A DNA stretch of 64,000 nucleotides. It comes from Xiphydria camelus (Eukaryota > Arthropoda > Insecta > Hymenoptera > Xiphydriidae). The position numbers were made by a program, and so were the translations under genes. The stretch covers positions 21,776,190-21,840,189 of the forward strand of contig OY783200.1 in assembly GCA_963678675.1 (NCBI GenBank). Direction: 5' to 3'. This document shows positions 11,655 through 24,263 of the stretch, piece by piece; position 1 is the stretch's first letter, and each line of letters starts with the position of its first letter. Below the pieces are notes generated by a model, which saw nothing but the letters and a program-made list of their open reading frames with translations, was not told where the DNA came from and did no database searches.

Positions 11655-13808
11655 TTAACTGGCCAAATTGTCCGTGGTCGAGTGAAGCTAAAAGAATAAA
11701 AAAAGAAAAGGAAAAAAATAAGAGCTCCCCAATGATTGCGCGCGAAATGAAATTTGCCGTAACAAAAATTCACGACTCACCGCCTCGGCGATGTCTATCC
11801 AGTCTAAAGCCGCGGCGAAAGCGTCGTTTCGGGACGGAATCTTATCGTAGTTCCAATAAGTGAACCGCGAGAAGTTTCCGGTGCTGTATAAATTGCGTTC
11901 GGTCGCGTCGGGATCGGGTCGCTTGTGTTCGTAAAACGTTAGCCCCCGGTAGCCCTTCGGCACCGTTACGTTCGTACCGTTCAACGGATGGCCCCGGAAC
12001 GAAGCGTCCAAGTCTGAATATGCAGAGAAAAGCGTACGCGCGTAAACATGACGCTACCTCTTTGGCGAACGGTCGATTGCTCGCGGTGTTCCGCACGACG
12101 GCGAATCGCAAATGAGAGGCAAACGACGAGTCTCGCGTCCATCGCGATGCGCGGATCCCTATTGAAAAGATCCCATAGATTCCCCTAGGCAATTTCTATG
12201 GGTATCTGATGTACCTTTGACACAGCAAAAGTTTGAGAAGGACGAATAGGAATTCATTGGATTCTATGTATATGTATCTGAGACGATTGATAGAGATTTA
12301 CCGGATTCTATATTATCTTAATACTTCATTTATATCATTTTAATCTTATGATTTTTATGTTTTCACAAATCCAATTAAAATCTCATAAAGCAAATAAGGC
12401 CTGTACACGCCGTTCTGATTCGTAGTTACTGATATAACGTTATAAGATTTTATTTGTTTTTACAGATACACATAGAACCCAATACATTCTCGTTCATCTC
12501 TCTCGCCCAGGAAAAAATATTTGCATGTAATCATATACCGTCGTATTATATGATTGGATATAATCAAATTCGAAATTTGTCTCTATCTGATATAAGAAGA
12601 ACTATACATAATCATATATGAGATAAGATATGATTATATGTATATATTTAGATTTGAATAAAGTCAAAAGCTTTGTATGAAAATCTATGAAAATTTATAT
12701 CTTTTCAATAGGGGAGGCAGCTTTCCCCTCGTCACTCATACCTACCACTGTCCCCTAATGAAAAGATCTCTTAGATTCCCATAGACAATTCCTACAGGAA
12801 TTTGATGTGCTTCGGACGCAGCAATTCCAGATACCTACTGGAAAAGTTTAAGAAGGACAAATAGGAATTCATTGGATTCTATGTGTATCTGAGATGATCG
12901 ATAAGGGTTTATCAAATTTTGTGTGTATCCACAAAAACGAGTAAAACCCCATAAGAAGATGTAAGTTCTGTATACACTGTTCTATTCATAACTATAATAC
13001 TAATAGAATATTATGAGATTTTATTTATTTCCACAGATACAGATAGAATCCAATACGTCCTTATTCATCCCCATCAGTGGGTTTTTACGTGAAATCGGCG
13101 TATCAAAAGCACACCAAATTTCCCATGATGATTCTAGGGGATTTTCACAAGTTTTCTACAAGAATTTATATAAAATCCATAATGTCGCGTTACTAATGCC
13201 AAAATATCATTTACTTCGCTTTACGTGCTTCAGCCTAGTAAAGGCCAAAAGGGCTAATAAAAAAATTGAACTCGAAACTGATAGAAATACAGAAAGAAGG
13301 TCCAAAGACGGTAAAATAAAAATATGAAAAACTAAAGACAAAAGGGCATATAGGATATGCTTAAAGAGGCGTAAGTTTCTTAAAAATTACGAAAACTAAC
13401 GCCATAAGGGTGTATTGATATACATACAAGTACAAGCCTAAGATTGATACACCCTTATGGTATTAATTTTCATGATTTTTAAGAAACTTAGTGTCCCTTT
13501 GCTTCTAAGTTTGTCATAATTTGTCTTCGCTTTATTTAATCGTAATTAAACAAATCATTTTAAAAACGGAAATAAATTATTCGGCCTTTTGGCTTTGTAA
13601 AAAGGTACTTTTTTGCGTTAGTGACGCAATATTATCTTCTACACGATGAAAGATTCTTACGTTCGTCGTCGACTCGACGAATGTACGGGCTAAAGTAGGA
13701 TGAGATCTTGGCGGGTGCGTCCCCGTGAATCTTGCACGGCATGAGGTGCAAAACCGACTCGTCCTTCTCCAAAGTTTCCTTCTGAATGCGCAAGTGTATC
13801 GTCGCCAT
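11655..13808 (-). CDS. RNASEH2C: ribonuclease H2 subunit C, complete, 3 exons
   Basis: This is a non-catalytic subunit of the nuclear heterotrimeric RNase H2, which removes ribonucleotides from DNA and RNA from hybrids. Subunit C interleaves with subunit B to support the catalytic A subunit. Exons (minus) are 13808-13661, 12013-11781 and 11687-11655 (148+233+33 nt), encoding 137 aa; the human protein is 164 aa. Recognisable blocks are LHLMPCKIHGDAPAKISSYF near residues 20-39, FRGHPLNGTNVTVPKGYRGL in the centre, GNFSRFTYWNYDKIP, and the short C terminus ALHSTTDNLAS on a tiny third exon. Phases match at both junctions (1 and 0). All introns are GT-AG. Intron 1 is 1.65 kb and filled with repeats. 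The start ATG is the first in the exon, in a CpG-rich context. Confidence 0.95.
12014..13660 (-). other. RNASEH2C intron 1, repeat-filled
   Basis: It holds copies of the intronic palindromic element at about 12160-12500 and 12690-13170. Between them, 12520-12660, is an AT-rich block with repeated 'aatcatat/atatgatt' words, resembling a block at 48385-48555 in Alk intron 1. A hairpin lies at 13372-13490. Confidence 0.75.
13372..13490. repeat. imperfect hairpin with arms of about 48 bp
   Basis: The left arm starts TAAGTTTCTTAAAAAT and contains CCATAAGGGTGTAT. The right arm contains ATACACCCTTATGG and ends ATTTTTAAGAAACTTA. The loop is about 23 bp. Probably a small foldback element in the RNASEH2C intron. 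Confidence 0.8.
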
Positions 13809-14119
13809 GGCGCGCGAGCGATATGAGAATTACTTTTCTGTTTTTATTTCACGGCGCGTGAAAGAACGAGAGAATTTAGAGAATGAGAGCTTCTCGGGGA
13901 CCCAAAATTGCTCGACCAGACACTTTACCGCGTGTCCGTTGTTTACTCCGGTCGAACAATACGCCGTTAGCGCCGCTATTATGACAACAGAGAAAATACG
14001 AACTTTTTATACGAAAATACGTTACCACCAGTCGGTTACTTACCAACTGCTCACTGCTATTAAACCATTTGCATCATGCGCTTATTCGAGTGCTACACTG
14101 CATGAAAACTACGCTATTT

Positions 14120-14372
14120 GAGTGCTACACGGCAGGACCTCGTAACTGACGTAAAGGAAATTTTACAGGAGACTAAAATCTATGACTGTAATTCTAAAAG
14201 TGATTAAAAAAATGTTTTTAGTGATAAAAAGTAGCTCTCGTAATTGCTTTGAGCTATTTTCTCGCCAAAACGATTTTTTAAATCACTTAGAATTACAAAG
14301 TCATCATTTTTAATCTCTCCTGTACCTAAAATTTCCTTTTCGTCCGTTACGAGGTCCTGCCGTGTAGCACTC
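14120..14372. mobile_element. 253-bp miniature inverted-repeat element
   Basis: The left end reads GAGTGCTACACGGCAGGACC. The right end is its reverse complement, GGTCCTGCCGTGTAGCACTC, and complementarity continues imperfectly for about 110 bp. A further related fragment, GAGTGCTACACTGCATG, lies just to the left (14090). No coding sequence was seen. Confidence 0.85.
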
Positions 14373-15117
14373 GTATTGCATTTCAAGGACGTTCGATCCT
14401 TCCCTGTACTTTCACCCGGGCCCTTTCACTTTCACCTCACGGAATATTTCGCGCTCGGTGATAGCGGCTAGTCGCGGCGTGCGGAATATTCCGCGCTTTG
14501 ATGCAAATGGATTAACAACCGAGGCAGGCATCTCTACTGTTACCATTTCATAACAATCCGGTTGTTAGATTATTTGGGACAATTATCTAGCGTAGTAAGA
14601 CTAGATGCGCGAGACGCACACTATTTGAATCGGTGAGCCCAAGAACAGTACAAATGCATAAAGATAGTTTTGAGAAAATGGAAAAACATAATAACTTTAC
14701 AATGAGTGAAGTTGCGGTGTTGGCCATCATATAAAAGTTCTGATAGCTTTTTAGGTAAAATAAAAAAACCGAAAAATCACTCCCTCCAAGTTATAGGTAG
14801 AAGAAAAAAATGAATGCACCTGTACTGTTTTTGGACTCACTTTTTTTCTACTTTATTGAATTGTTGTGTATGATATAAGCTCTTGAAAACTGTAATGAGG
14901 GATGCTAAGTATGGGAACAAATGTGGTAGTTCTCAACTAGTTCCCGGATGGTTCTAGAACTGCCCCCTAAATTGCTCGTTGGAATGAACCTATCGACATT
15001 CGGGAGGGATATTCCAGGACTGCCGAAACTGGAGCACGGCCATCCTTGCGAGTGCTCCTTGTGTGTTCAGTCGAAAATTAGATACTCATACGGAGTAAAA
15101 AAATAATTCTCATATGT
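14373..15117. other. intergenic DNA at the left edge of the giant inverted repeat
   Basis: No gene was seen. The segment 14985-15117 resembles 16405-16560 inside the arm ('ggagcacggccatccttgcg'), so it belongs to the same repeat system. The right arm has no counterpart for it after its own end at about 42808. Confidence 0.5.
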
Positions 15118-15779
15118 CTCAAGCAAAATATGAATAATTGATGATAAAAATAATTTAATTTTAATCAAAATGGCTTGCTATAAACTCTGCATTAATTAAT
15201 CCGCAACATAATACAACTAAGTCGATGATGATTCGAATAATACTTAAAATTTCGTTGTCGATTTGAAACACGAGAGAATCTGATTGATTGGAGTCGGATT
15301 GAAAAAATTTATCGAAATGTGGGAATTTCTGCTTGATTGGGTTTTGATTGCCCAAGTTTTTGGACACTTGTTTGCAGGTGCCGGGGGGTCAATGAACTAC
15401 AGAGTTGCGAATGCACGGCTCGGTTAACTTCAGAGAGTGACTAGGAGATGGTGCTGGATGTTTGGTTTTACTCCGGTGTGATTTTTTCATTTTCAATGTA
15501 ATGATTTTCAGGAAAGCGATAAATATGGTTTGCAATTTCTCTTACCATGATTCTGTACAGTCATAGTGGCTCCATTAGAATGTTTCACAATGTATATAGG
15601 TATCTTTTAATGAACAGTTCCATAATAAAGTCCGTCCGATACTGATTACAACTGATTTTTCGGTTGCCTCGCGCTCGAGATAAAATCCTTCTCGTTTTTA
15701 TCGAAGTAAAAATCTGAAACTAAAATTGATGCGTTTTTATTATACTAAATTATAACGATTTTCTGTCATTTAATTTTTT

Positions 15780-16172
15780 TCATCGAGAAGCAAACATCAG
15801 CTGGTAAGCAACGCGGTTGAACGGGTTGTCTACATGCCGGAGCAGCTGTGCGTAAATTTCTGCACGAGATTCGTCGAAATATCGTATAAGTACGATAACA
15901 TTGAACATACCTAAATAATGTTGGAGGAAGAACTCAAAATGATTTCGACCGTTGCAGCATATCGTATCATCGATCTCAAAATTTCCCAAATTGAATTTCT
16001 CCAATCGAATTGAAAGATTATTGTTGATTTCAAAGATTAAATGAATATCCAGATAGCGTTGATTTATGCCATAGTATAATAGTCTAAAAATGTTAACCAG
16101 AGACTCGATAGTTATTACAAAAGTATCATCTGAAATTTTGAGAAACTGTAGAATCAGCTGTGGCTGAAACAA
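15780..16172 (-). other. 130-codon open frame of unknown nature in the left arm
   Basis: On the minus strand, a frame with a protein-like hydrophobic pattern runs from MFQPQLILQFLKIS to AYQLMFASR. The copy in the right arm (41759-42163) keeps the frame for about 107 residues and then shifts. Just upstream, in another frame, is a stretch reading FVQLIDVLLLYSKSLDPIRP. Together they could be the remains of one gene with a frameshift. I do not recognise the family, and it may be noncoding. Confidence 0.3.
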
Positions 16173-16783
16173 GAAGCTGAACTATCAGTGGTCTTATTGG
16201 ATCAAGAGATTTGCTATAAAGCAAGAGCACATCAATTAACTGAACAAATCTGCAATTAAAATATAAAAAATATATTATCAATTCTAGGTACAATAAATTA
16301 TTATCCTTATAATTAAATTCGTAAATATATATTGCAGGGGTGATAGCTGCCTATAATTCTCTCTTGAAAAGGAAAAATTAAATACTCTCGCAGGGAAAAT
16401 CGTACGCTAATATCGACATTTTCGGGAGGCAAAGTAGGGATATTCCAGGACTGTCGAAACTGGAGCACGGCCATCCTTGCGAGTGCTCCTTGTAAATTCG
16501 ATGTAAAATGCAGTTTATATTCAGTCGAAAATTAGATACCTACCCATACAGAGTAGAAAAATAATTCTCATATATCTCAAGCAAAATATGAATAATTGAA
16601 GATAAAAATAATTTAATTTTAATAAAAATGGCTTGCTATAAACCCTGCGTTAATTAGTCCGCGATATGACTAATAACTAAGTCGATAATGATTCGACTAA
16701 TAAATATTCGGAATATAATATGTAGAGGTATAATTTGTTCATAGGTTTTCTCAGAATAGATAGTTTATAATATTTCATATGTT

Positions 16784-17014
16784 TTACGGGCGCCAGGCAA
16801 AAATTGCGAGTCGCACCGACTTTCGTAGAATATAGAATAGACCTGCAAAGTAATAGAAGTTTCTATGCGCGACAATTTGCGGAGCTTTCAGATATGGTTC
16901 AGATAAGATAATACAGTAGGCGTTCCTTGCAAACTGGTACAAGTAATGACCCACACGGCTTTTACACCGATTTATCGAACCGGCGTCGCAGAATGGATGA
17001 AAAAGATATATCAA
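16784..17014 (-). other. 76-codon open frame identical in both arms
   Basis: The frame MIYLFHPFCDAGSINRCK... ending RLAIFAWRP is the same, residue for residue, in the right arm (40918-41148). Identity alone does not show coding, since the flanking noncoding DNA of the arms is also very similar. No family was recognised. Confidence 0.25.
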
Positions 17015-18898
17015 TTAGATATCAAAAATTACTGAAATAGAATTATTGCCTTGGACAAAAACGCGGTATTTATAAAGTTGCAACGAAAAGTGCATCCCAA
17101 TGCGACGCTGGTCGACGGTACCACGTTAGGGTACAAATTTTAATTTTCAGTTACACACACATGCAAAGAATATGTCTGGCAGCCTTGCGAGGCTAATCTT
17201 ACTAAAAAGGATAAGTCGACTATAATTTTTCAGCATAAATAAGCAAGTAAATTTGAGCCTCGATTATAATTAATAAGGTTTATGATTTTTCAGGAAATTA
17301 GAATCTTAATTTAATATAAAAAATTATAGCTCATATAGAAGCAGTTGTGATTCAATCTCAGCAGCTCTGGAATATCCCAGTTTGCCTCCCAACTGACGAC
17401 ACTGATTCACAACCAAATCTACAACGAACTCATTTTTTTTAAAGATACGATAAAAATCTACTAAAAAAAATGTCTGCTATAACTTGAACTTTTAAATAAA
17501 AATGAAATACGTAGGTATCGAAATGTAATTAAGTAATTTTTCTTTAAGTAATATTTAGTCAAAGAAGTCAAAGAAGTCAAAGTAGCAAATAAGTATAGAA
17601 AATTCACTCTCGCAAGCCCACTAGAGAAAGACAAGCGACAGTACGAGAGAAGGATAGTGCAAGAAGATCCGTGCGACACAAAAATTCCAGAGTCAACTCT
17701 GAAACGATCCCCCAGTGTCAAGAACTGGACGGAAAATTTCAGAAGATCCTCGGAAATTTTACACGCCGTACGGCAAGGGTGTGGCGCGACGAACGGCGTC
17801 CTCTTCACTGATGAGATTCTTCCTATGCGTACGAGTAATTCGTCACGTTTCATTGCTCGACGATCGCTCAAGTTCGGAGGAATCTTCAAACACCGAGCTA
17901 TGAGAAATCGTTAGCAATAAATGACAGAGACGAAATTCTCGCGATCTTGAAGTACTAAAGACCAATCCGCCCGAAGCAGACTCTGATCGATCACACTTTC
18001 AAGCATACATGGACCCCCCCCCCCCCCCAAATGCGTTGAGATTCAACGGACCCTACTAATTACCTATATTTAAAAAAACGAATGGCTATAATCGCGAAAA
18101 TCAGCAAGAGTACCTATGTATATTCACAAAATTCGGACATTTTCGCACTGATACATGCATTCGTCTCGTCAATCATTCTCTAATGTTGATCTTCGGTGAT
18201 GATCCAGCGTCGAGGGGGGAGATCTCGTCTCGACCCCCTCGCAGGAGCTGCAATACGACGCGAAAGCGATACACGGAATCGCGAATTTTTTAAGCTACGG
18301 ACTCTAAATCGTGACTCTATTGATCGTCCAAAGAAGGACAATTATTGCTAATGGGTTTATCGGTCGAACTTTAGTCCCTATTATTAGCTCTAGGATGAAA
18401 GTATAAAACGAGCAGAGAAGCTACCCTGAAAGAATCATAACCAAAGTGGATATCTGACCCTGAAAAAAATCCAAGAAACGAAGCTACCGCGATTTCCAAA
18501 GAGCCCGTATTAGAACTGGTAGTGATCAGGATTTTCTAGGCAAATGAGAGAAGTAACACGTCGTCCAGATGAAAGTTATGAATGTAAGAAAAAACGAAGT
18601 AAAGCAATCAACGTTAGAAGCGTTAACGAGCTTTCAATTATTACATTTCTTCGAGTGACGATATAAAAATAATTAAGCATCTCTTTGAAATTCGATTTTT
18701 ATTGAAGAGAGCGTACTTTATAATTACGTAACGAGAAAAACTGCATTGAAATGAGAGAAAATAAAGACTGGTCCGATTAAAATGCCGCTACAAATCGAGT
18801 TCTTTAATATTTTTTAGAAAAATTCAAATTCAGATGATAAGATAAGTGAAAAGAGATCCGCTACCAGCACCATAATACAAATCGGCTCTTTTCTTTCC

Positions 18899-18938
18899 AT
18901 CGCCAGGCTTCAGCCCCTCTTAAGGGGGCTGTGGCGAT
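18899..18938. repeat. stem-loop conserved in both arms
   Basis: ATCGCCA...CAGCCCC, loop TCTTAA, GGGGGCTG...TGGCGAT. Its mirror copy at 38993-39032 keeps the pairing. It could be an RNA structure, or simply unmutated arm sequence. Confidence 0.7.
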
Positions 18939-20790
18939 TTTTCCATCAGTTCAAGAAGCAACAATAAAATCGACAACGCGTCTCGCGAAACGAACAAATT
19001 TCGCTGACAAAGATTCATCTTGAATTCATCTACACGAAAAGTATCCACCGTTCGATGAGTTATCGATTTTTGATTTCTCGAGTTCAATTAATTCGCGAGC
19101 GTCGAACGGTGGTACCATCTCGCGATTATATTTGCAGCGAATTTTCGACGACAGTTATCCAAATAGCAAACGAGACAAATTTGAAACTAAGTATAAAAGT
19201 ATCTTCCCAAAACGCGTCTCGCTGCAAATCCCCTAAAGTGTTATCGTCGCGCCACACAGAAAAAGGGACAGAATGAGCGAAGAAAAGGCATATACAACGA
19301 ACCGATTTCGGTATAGCGCGTCATTCCGCGTACCGAAAGTCGGTTTGAGGAAATCTGAAGGGGGCACTCACCGATGACGATTACAGCCACCGCCGTTCTA
19401 GCTCCGACGTAACGTGGTAATCCAAAGTTTACTGCACAAAGAACAGAACAATATTGTCAGTCTAAAGCATGGCTGATTCGAGGTTCGTGGGGGAATGTAT
19501 TATACAATGTGGTTAACACCAGTATCCGGACACCCACAAAAATTTGGCAGATTTGATCGAGTGTTCTTACTAAATGGAATTTGTTATGGGCGTTCCCAGT
19601 TTATTGAAGATTCTTTCCCAGCAATTAATTCTTTTTAATACATTCAATAATTTATATCGTACCATAGTAACCTGGCAGATTTTACGAAGCCGACGGGGGA
19701 TATTTGAAGGAGTGTATCATGCGCGTCGAATTGAGAATAAAATACGCGAGGAAACGAACGTGGCAAACACGAAATGTCTGTATCGCGAACACCGAGAAAC
19801 TTCTAGAATTCTTGGGAGGTTTTTGTTTCGAAAGATTCGCGAGCACCACGATCATGCTCCCGGGTCGCGAAGCTCTCCGGTCTTCAAAATGGATTTCCGA
19901 CAATGTCCAGTCGTTCTACTGCAACAATTTTCTCGGAAGAGCAAAGGGAATACGAAAGGAGGGAGTGCGAGGCAAGAGCGCGCACCCGGTAAGCCAGACC
20001 GTGTCGAAATGGCATACCCTACCGCTGCGAGCTAAACAGCTCGCGTTACCTGTTGATCGCCGCGACTCGGCTGCGAGGCGCGCTCCACTCTCTCACTATA
20101 ACTAGGTACGACACATTCGAAACAAAGTATCGCAACGTTCAGCATCGAACGATGAAACGAATAAAAATAAACCCGAGCCTGTTTTAGAGTACGAAGAGGT
20201 ATTCCCTGTAATTTTATTTTAATATGGTCTTCCCATAAAATAAATATTTATTGCTATTTTTAAATTCAGTTTGAAATAATATACGTATTCGATATCGCAC
20301 GAAGAGAAAGACGTTCGACGGAATATTTATTCGCAGTTATAAGTCAAGCAACGAATATGAGAGAGAGAGAGCCCCCCTTACGATACACGAAAGAATGCAT
20401 AGAAACTTTTATTCTCGAACATCGATACGATTTTCCCTTATTTCGAAATTCCTCCCAAAAATCCCTGAACGTAACGAAAATGGCAATAAATATAATATTA
20501 CCGTTAGTTGTCGTCGCGTGTACATCCGCAGCAGCTGTAGCGTCGGTCTTGGCATTCTTGATATGAAACGAGCTCTCGATTTTGCTTCTGCTTACTGCAT
20601 CCCCGATGCAGCGTCTTCGTACGGAGTTCTCTCCACAGCATCCCGACTGATGTAGAATTTTTCACAAACGCGAAGGCGACAAAGTCCGTCACTGTCTCTC
20701 GTAAAACGAAAAGTTTGCACGCGATCTCTTGCACCACTTCGTGTCAACGCGTCACTGCCGTCCGAATGTTATACGTCAAAGCGATAGGTA

Positions 20791-22536
20791 CCCGGAGAAA
20801 TTGTCTCCCTCGCCACGAGCTTCGAGAGTCTTCGAAGCCACTTTACGACACGCGGAAACGAATACCGATGAAACTGTCCTCCTCTTCGCGATTTTCCGTC
20901 TCTCCGTGTCGCGAATTCCGACGCGACACCGCGACCCGAACAAGCCGAAAGGAACGACGAAGACGCTTCTCCCGTCACGAAAGGAAAACACGGCGCGAAG
21001 GAGTTCTTTCGAAACACGAGACCGTCTTAAAATGGCCGACGAGGAGGTATTTTTCTCATCGCGTCGGTATCTCGGCTCGCAAGGCATGTCGAGCCGCTCG
21101 TTCTCCGCAGGATCGCCTCACTGTCTCTCCGAGGATAAATCCGCGCGATATCCTCCCTGCCGCGTCGATACCGCTTATCCGCGAATTCAGCGTCCGATTC
21201 CCCGCGCCAACCCGCACGTGCGAGCGTATCGAAGGAACCGGCGAAACTGCGGTTCTTCTCGCCGAAGTCACGCGACTCGGCGCGAGGCTAGATTCAACCG
21301 TTACGCGTTCGATTCGTAACGTACGCTACCAACATATCGCTGCTTCCCGACAACACCGTCGCAACTCAACTACCCGGAGAAATTGTCTCCCTCGCCACGA
21401 GCTTCGCGAGTCTTCGAAGCCACTCTGCGACGCGCGAAAACGACTACCGATGAAACTGTCCGCCTCTCGGCGATTTTACGTCTCTCAGTGTCGCGAATTC
21501 CGACGCGACACCGTGACCCGAATGCGACGAAACGACCGACGGATACGCTTCTCCCGTCGCAAGAAGAAAACGCGGCGCGAAGAAATTTTCTCGAAGCCCG
21601 AGACCGTCTTAAAATGGCCGACGAGGAGGTGTTTTTCTCACCACGTCGGAATCTCTGCTTACAGGGCATGCCGGGCCGCTCCTTTTCCGCAGGATCGCCT
21701 CACTGTCTCTCCGAGGATAAATCCGCGCGATATCCTCCCTGCCGCGTCGATACCGCTTATCCGCGAATTCAGCGTCCGATTCCCCGCGCCAACCCGCACG
21801 TGCGAGCGTATCGAAGGAACCGGCGAAACTGCGGTTCTTCTCGCCGAAGTCACGCGACTCGGCGCGAGGCTAGATTCAACCGTTACGCGTTCGATTCGTA
21901 ACGTACGCTACCAACATATCGCTGCTTCCCGACAACACCGTCGCAACTCAACTACCCGGAGAAATTGTCTCCCTCGCCACGAGTTTCGCGAGTCTTCGAA
22001 GCCACTCTGCGACGCGCGAAAACGACTACCGATGAAACTGTCCGCCTCTCTGCGATTTTACGTCTCTCAGTGTCGCGAATTCCGACGCGACACCGCGACC
22101 CGAATGCGACGAAACGACCGACGGATACGCTTCTCCCGTCGCAAGAAGAAAACGCGGCGCGAAGAAATTTTCTCGAAGCCCGAGACCGTCTTAAAATGGC
22201 CGACGAGGAGGTGTTTTTCTCACCACGTCGGAATCTCTGCTTACAGGGCATGCCGGGCCGCTCCTTTTCCGCAGGATCGCCTCACTGTCTCTCCGAGGAT
22301 AAATCCGCGCGATATCCTCCCTGCCGCGTCGATACCGCTTATCCGCGAATTCAGAGTCCGATTCCCCGCGCCAAGCCGCACGTGCGAGCGCGTCGAAGGA
22401 ACCGGCGAAACTGTGGTTCTTCTCGCCAGAGTCACGTGACTTCGGCGCACAGGGCCGAATCTAGATTCAACCGTTTGGCGTTCGATTCGTAGCATTATAC
22501 GCTCCAACATATCGCTGCTTCCCGACAAGACCGTCA
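20791..22536 (+). repeat. 582-bp GC-rich tandem repeat, three units (left arm)
   Basis: Units begin with CCCGGAGAAATTGTCTCCCT at 20791, 21373 and 21955, exactly 582 bp apart. Because 582 is divisible by three, a 574-codon frame stays open through all units (20715-22439). Other frames on both strands are also open, which argues for stop-poor composition and not for a gene. Units 2 and 3 are closest to each other; unit 1 is more diverged. Confidence 0.95.
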
Positions 22537-22763
22537 CATCTCAAAATTTCAGTAGGAGCATTTAAAGCTTATTAAAAATTTTAATTAAAAGCTATTGTAG
22601 AATGATTTGCTGTCTGAATTTAGTGGAAGTCAAACAAATTCAGACACCCTAGTAGCAGAGGATATCTGTCAGACATCTACAAGATGTCTATATGTCTAGA
22701 AAATGATATCTATATTTGGTATAAATGTGGTCGAAATCAAGATTTAGTCAGCGCGTATATGCG

Positions 22764-24263
22764 CGAACGAATGCGTTTAGTGGCAGTTTAACAAATACGG
22801 AATTAGAGCATTGGCGACCTACGGTATGCAACACGCATATTTTACTTCCGCCTTTCTCGTTCCGTCGCTCGGTATTAGAACCCTGATTTAGGGAGGAGAA
22901 TGTACAAAACACGCTGTATTGAAAATAGAGGAATAACGCGGTATGCGCCAACCGATAGAGTTTTCGGTCGCCCTTTTACTCTATAAACGATTAAAAGACT
23001 GCATTTGATAGGAAAATTGCATCGAAACATCTTCTAAATCTTAGAAAGTACCATATAAAAAATTATCCGAAATCTATTGAATTTCTGAACGTATTAGCTA
23101 CCGATATTGCACTTCGAGCGGCAATATCTCACGAAGGATATCCTCCTTCCTCTCTATAAAGGATTGTAACAATGATTGGAATCTCCAAACTGTGAAAATT
23201 CTAACGATGAATCAATAGGAGCTACTCGAAACGCTAAGCAGCACTCTCTTTGCATTTACAATTAGCCAATTCGCTCTTTAGAGTCCACCGAAATGATTAG
23301 ACCAAAACCTTGCAAAATCTCGACGGTTGGCTCGCTACATCTTTCTCTCTGATTCCGTTGCATAATCGTAATCCCTCCTATACAACTTTTAATTCGCGAG
23401 GTTGTTATTTTCCAGCCAGACTGAACAGTTTTTAATTCGCCGGGTTGTTATTTTCCAGCCAGACTGTACTGACGCACTCCTGTGTTACCTAGTGACCCAG
23501 ACAGTGCAGTCAGCTGGTCAGCTGTTGCCCCGCTTCGGTCAGTAACCCTGCACTATACATCTCTGGCCGTGAAAGCGATAGCGGGTCGGTCTCCGTACTA
23601 TTCCGAACGAACATATCGGCTCTCCAAGGATTAGCCGGACTGGGCGAGAAAAATTAGGTTTATTTCCGTTATTAATCCTTTGACGAAAAAATTTTTCGAA
23701 TGAAAGTTATTTTGTTTCAAAAGGGGCATACGATGCATATGAAAGAGTTTAGAAACAGCTCGTCATTTTCGAGATACTAAAATCATCCTTGCTTTTTCTA
23801 AATAGATCTTGAAATTTTTGTTCATACAAAAATTATTCGACTCATTAAGACTAATAAGAAGGTGGAAAGCGAAATTGTCCTCTGTCTAATCCTTCGTGCG
23901 ATATTGCCGCTCGAAGTGCAATATCGGTAGCTATATTCAGAAATTCAATAGATTTCGGATAATTTTTTATATGGTACTTTCTAAGATTTAGAAGATGTTT
24001 CGATGCAATTTTCCTATCAAATGCAGTCTTATAATCGTTTATAGAGTAAAAGGGCGATCGAAAACTCTATCGGTTGGCGCATATCGCGTTATTTCTCTAT
24101 TTTCAAAACAGCGCGTTTTGTACATTCTCCTCCCCAAATCAGGGTTCTAATGCCGAGCGATGGAACGAGAAAGGCGGAAGTAAAATATGCGTGTTGCATA
24201 CCGTAGGTCGCCAATGCTCTATAATTCCGTATTTTTTAGACTGCCACTAAACGCATTCGTTCG
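22764..24263. mobile_element. 1.5-kb element with terminal inverted repeats of about 390 bp
   Basis: Left arm about 22764-23150 and right arm about 23890-24263 are near-perfect reverse complements. The outer end is CGAACGAATGCGTTTAGTGG and the inner end reads into 'accgatattgcacttcgagc'. The 0.75-kb middle has a 55-bp direct duplication (about 23389-23466, 'gttgttattttccagccag') and no coding frame of note. Probably a non-autonomous DNA transposon. Confidence 0.88.

Larger units (their letters stand above)
15118..22650 (+). repeat. giant inverted repeat, left arm (about 7.5 kb)
   Basis: This arm reads as the reverse complement of 35925-42808 almost throughout. Matched landmarks include 15395/42555 (GGTGCCGGGGGGTCAATGAA), 17989/39910 (poly-C/poly-G tract in GGACCCCC), 18899/38993 (hairpin), 19055/38876 (a 73-codon frame with one residue changed) and the 582-bp tandem repeat at the inner end. 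The visible difference is a few percent, somewhat more near the outer end. The arm contains one extra unit of the 582-bp repeat compared with the right arm. It contains no recognisable transposase, integrase, polymerase or reverse transcriptase. Confidence 0.93.

Noticed and set aside
19798..19812. third heat-shock element (TTCTAGAATTCTT)
   Set aside because: Only two of three units match the consensus; an isolated palindrome like this is common by chance.
20481..20566. 28-residue hydrophobic peptide starting MAINIILPL in the left arm
   Set aside because: In the right arm the start codon is lost and six bases are missing, so it is not conserved.
20715..22439. 574-codon open frame as a gene
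   Set aside because: It spans three tandem GC-rich repeat units whose other frames and opposite strand are also open. No domain is recognisable and the right arm copy does not keep the same length.
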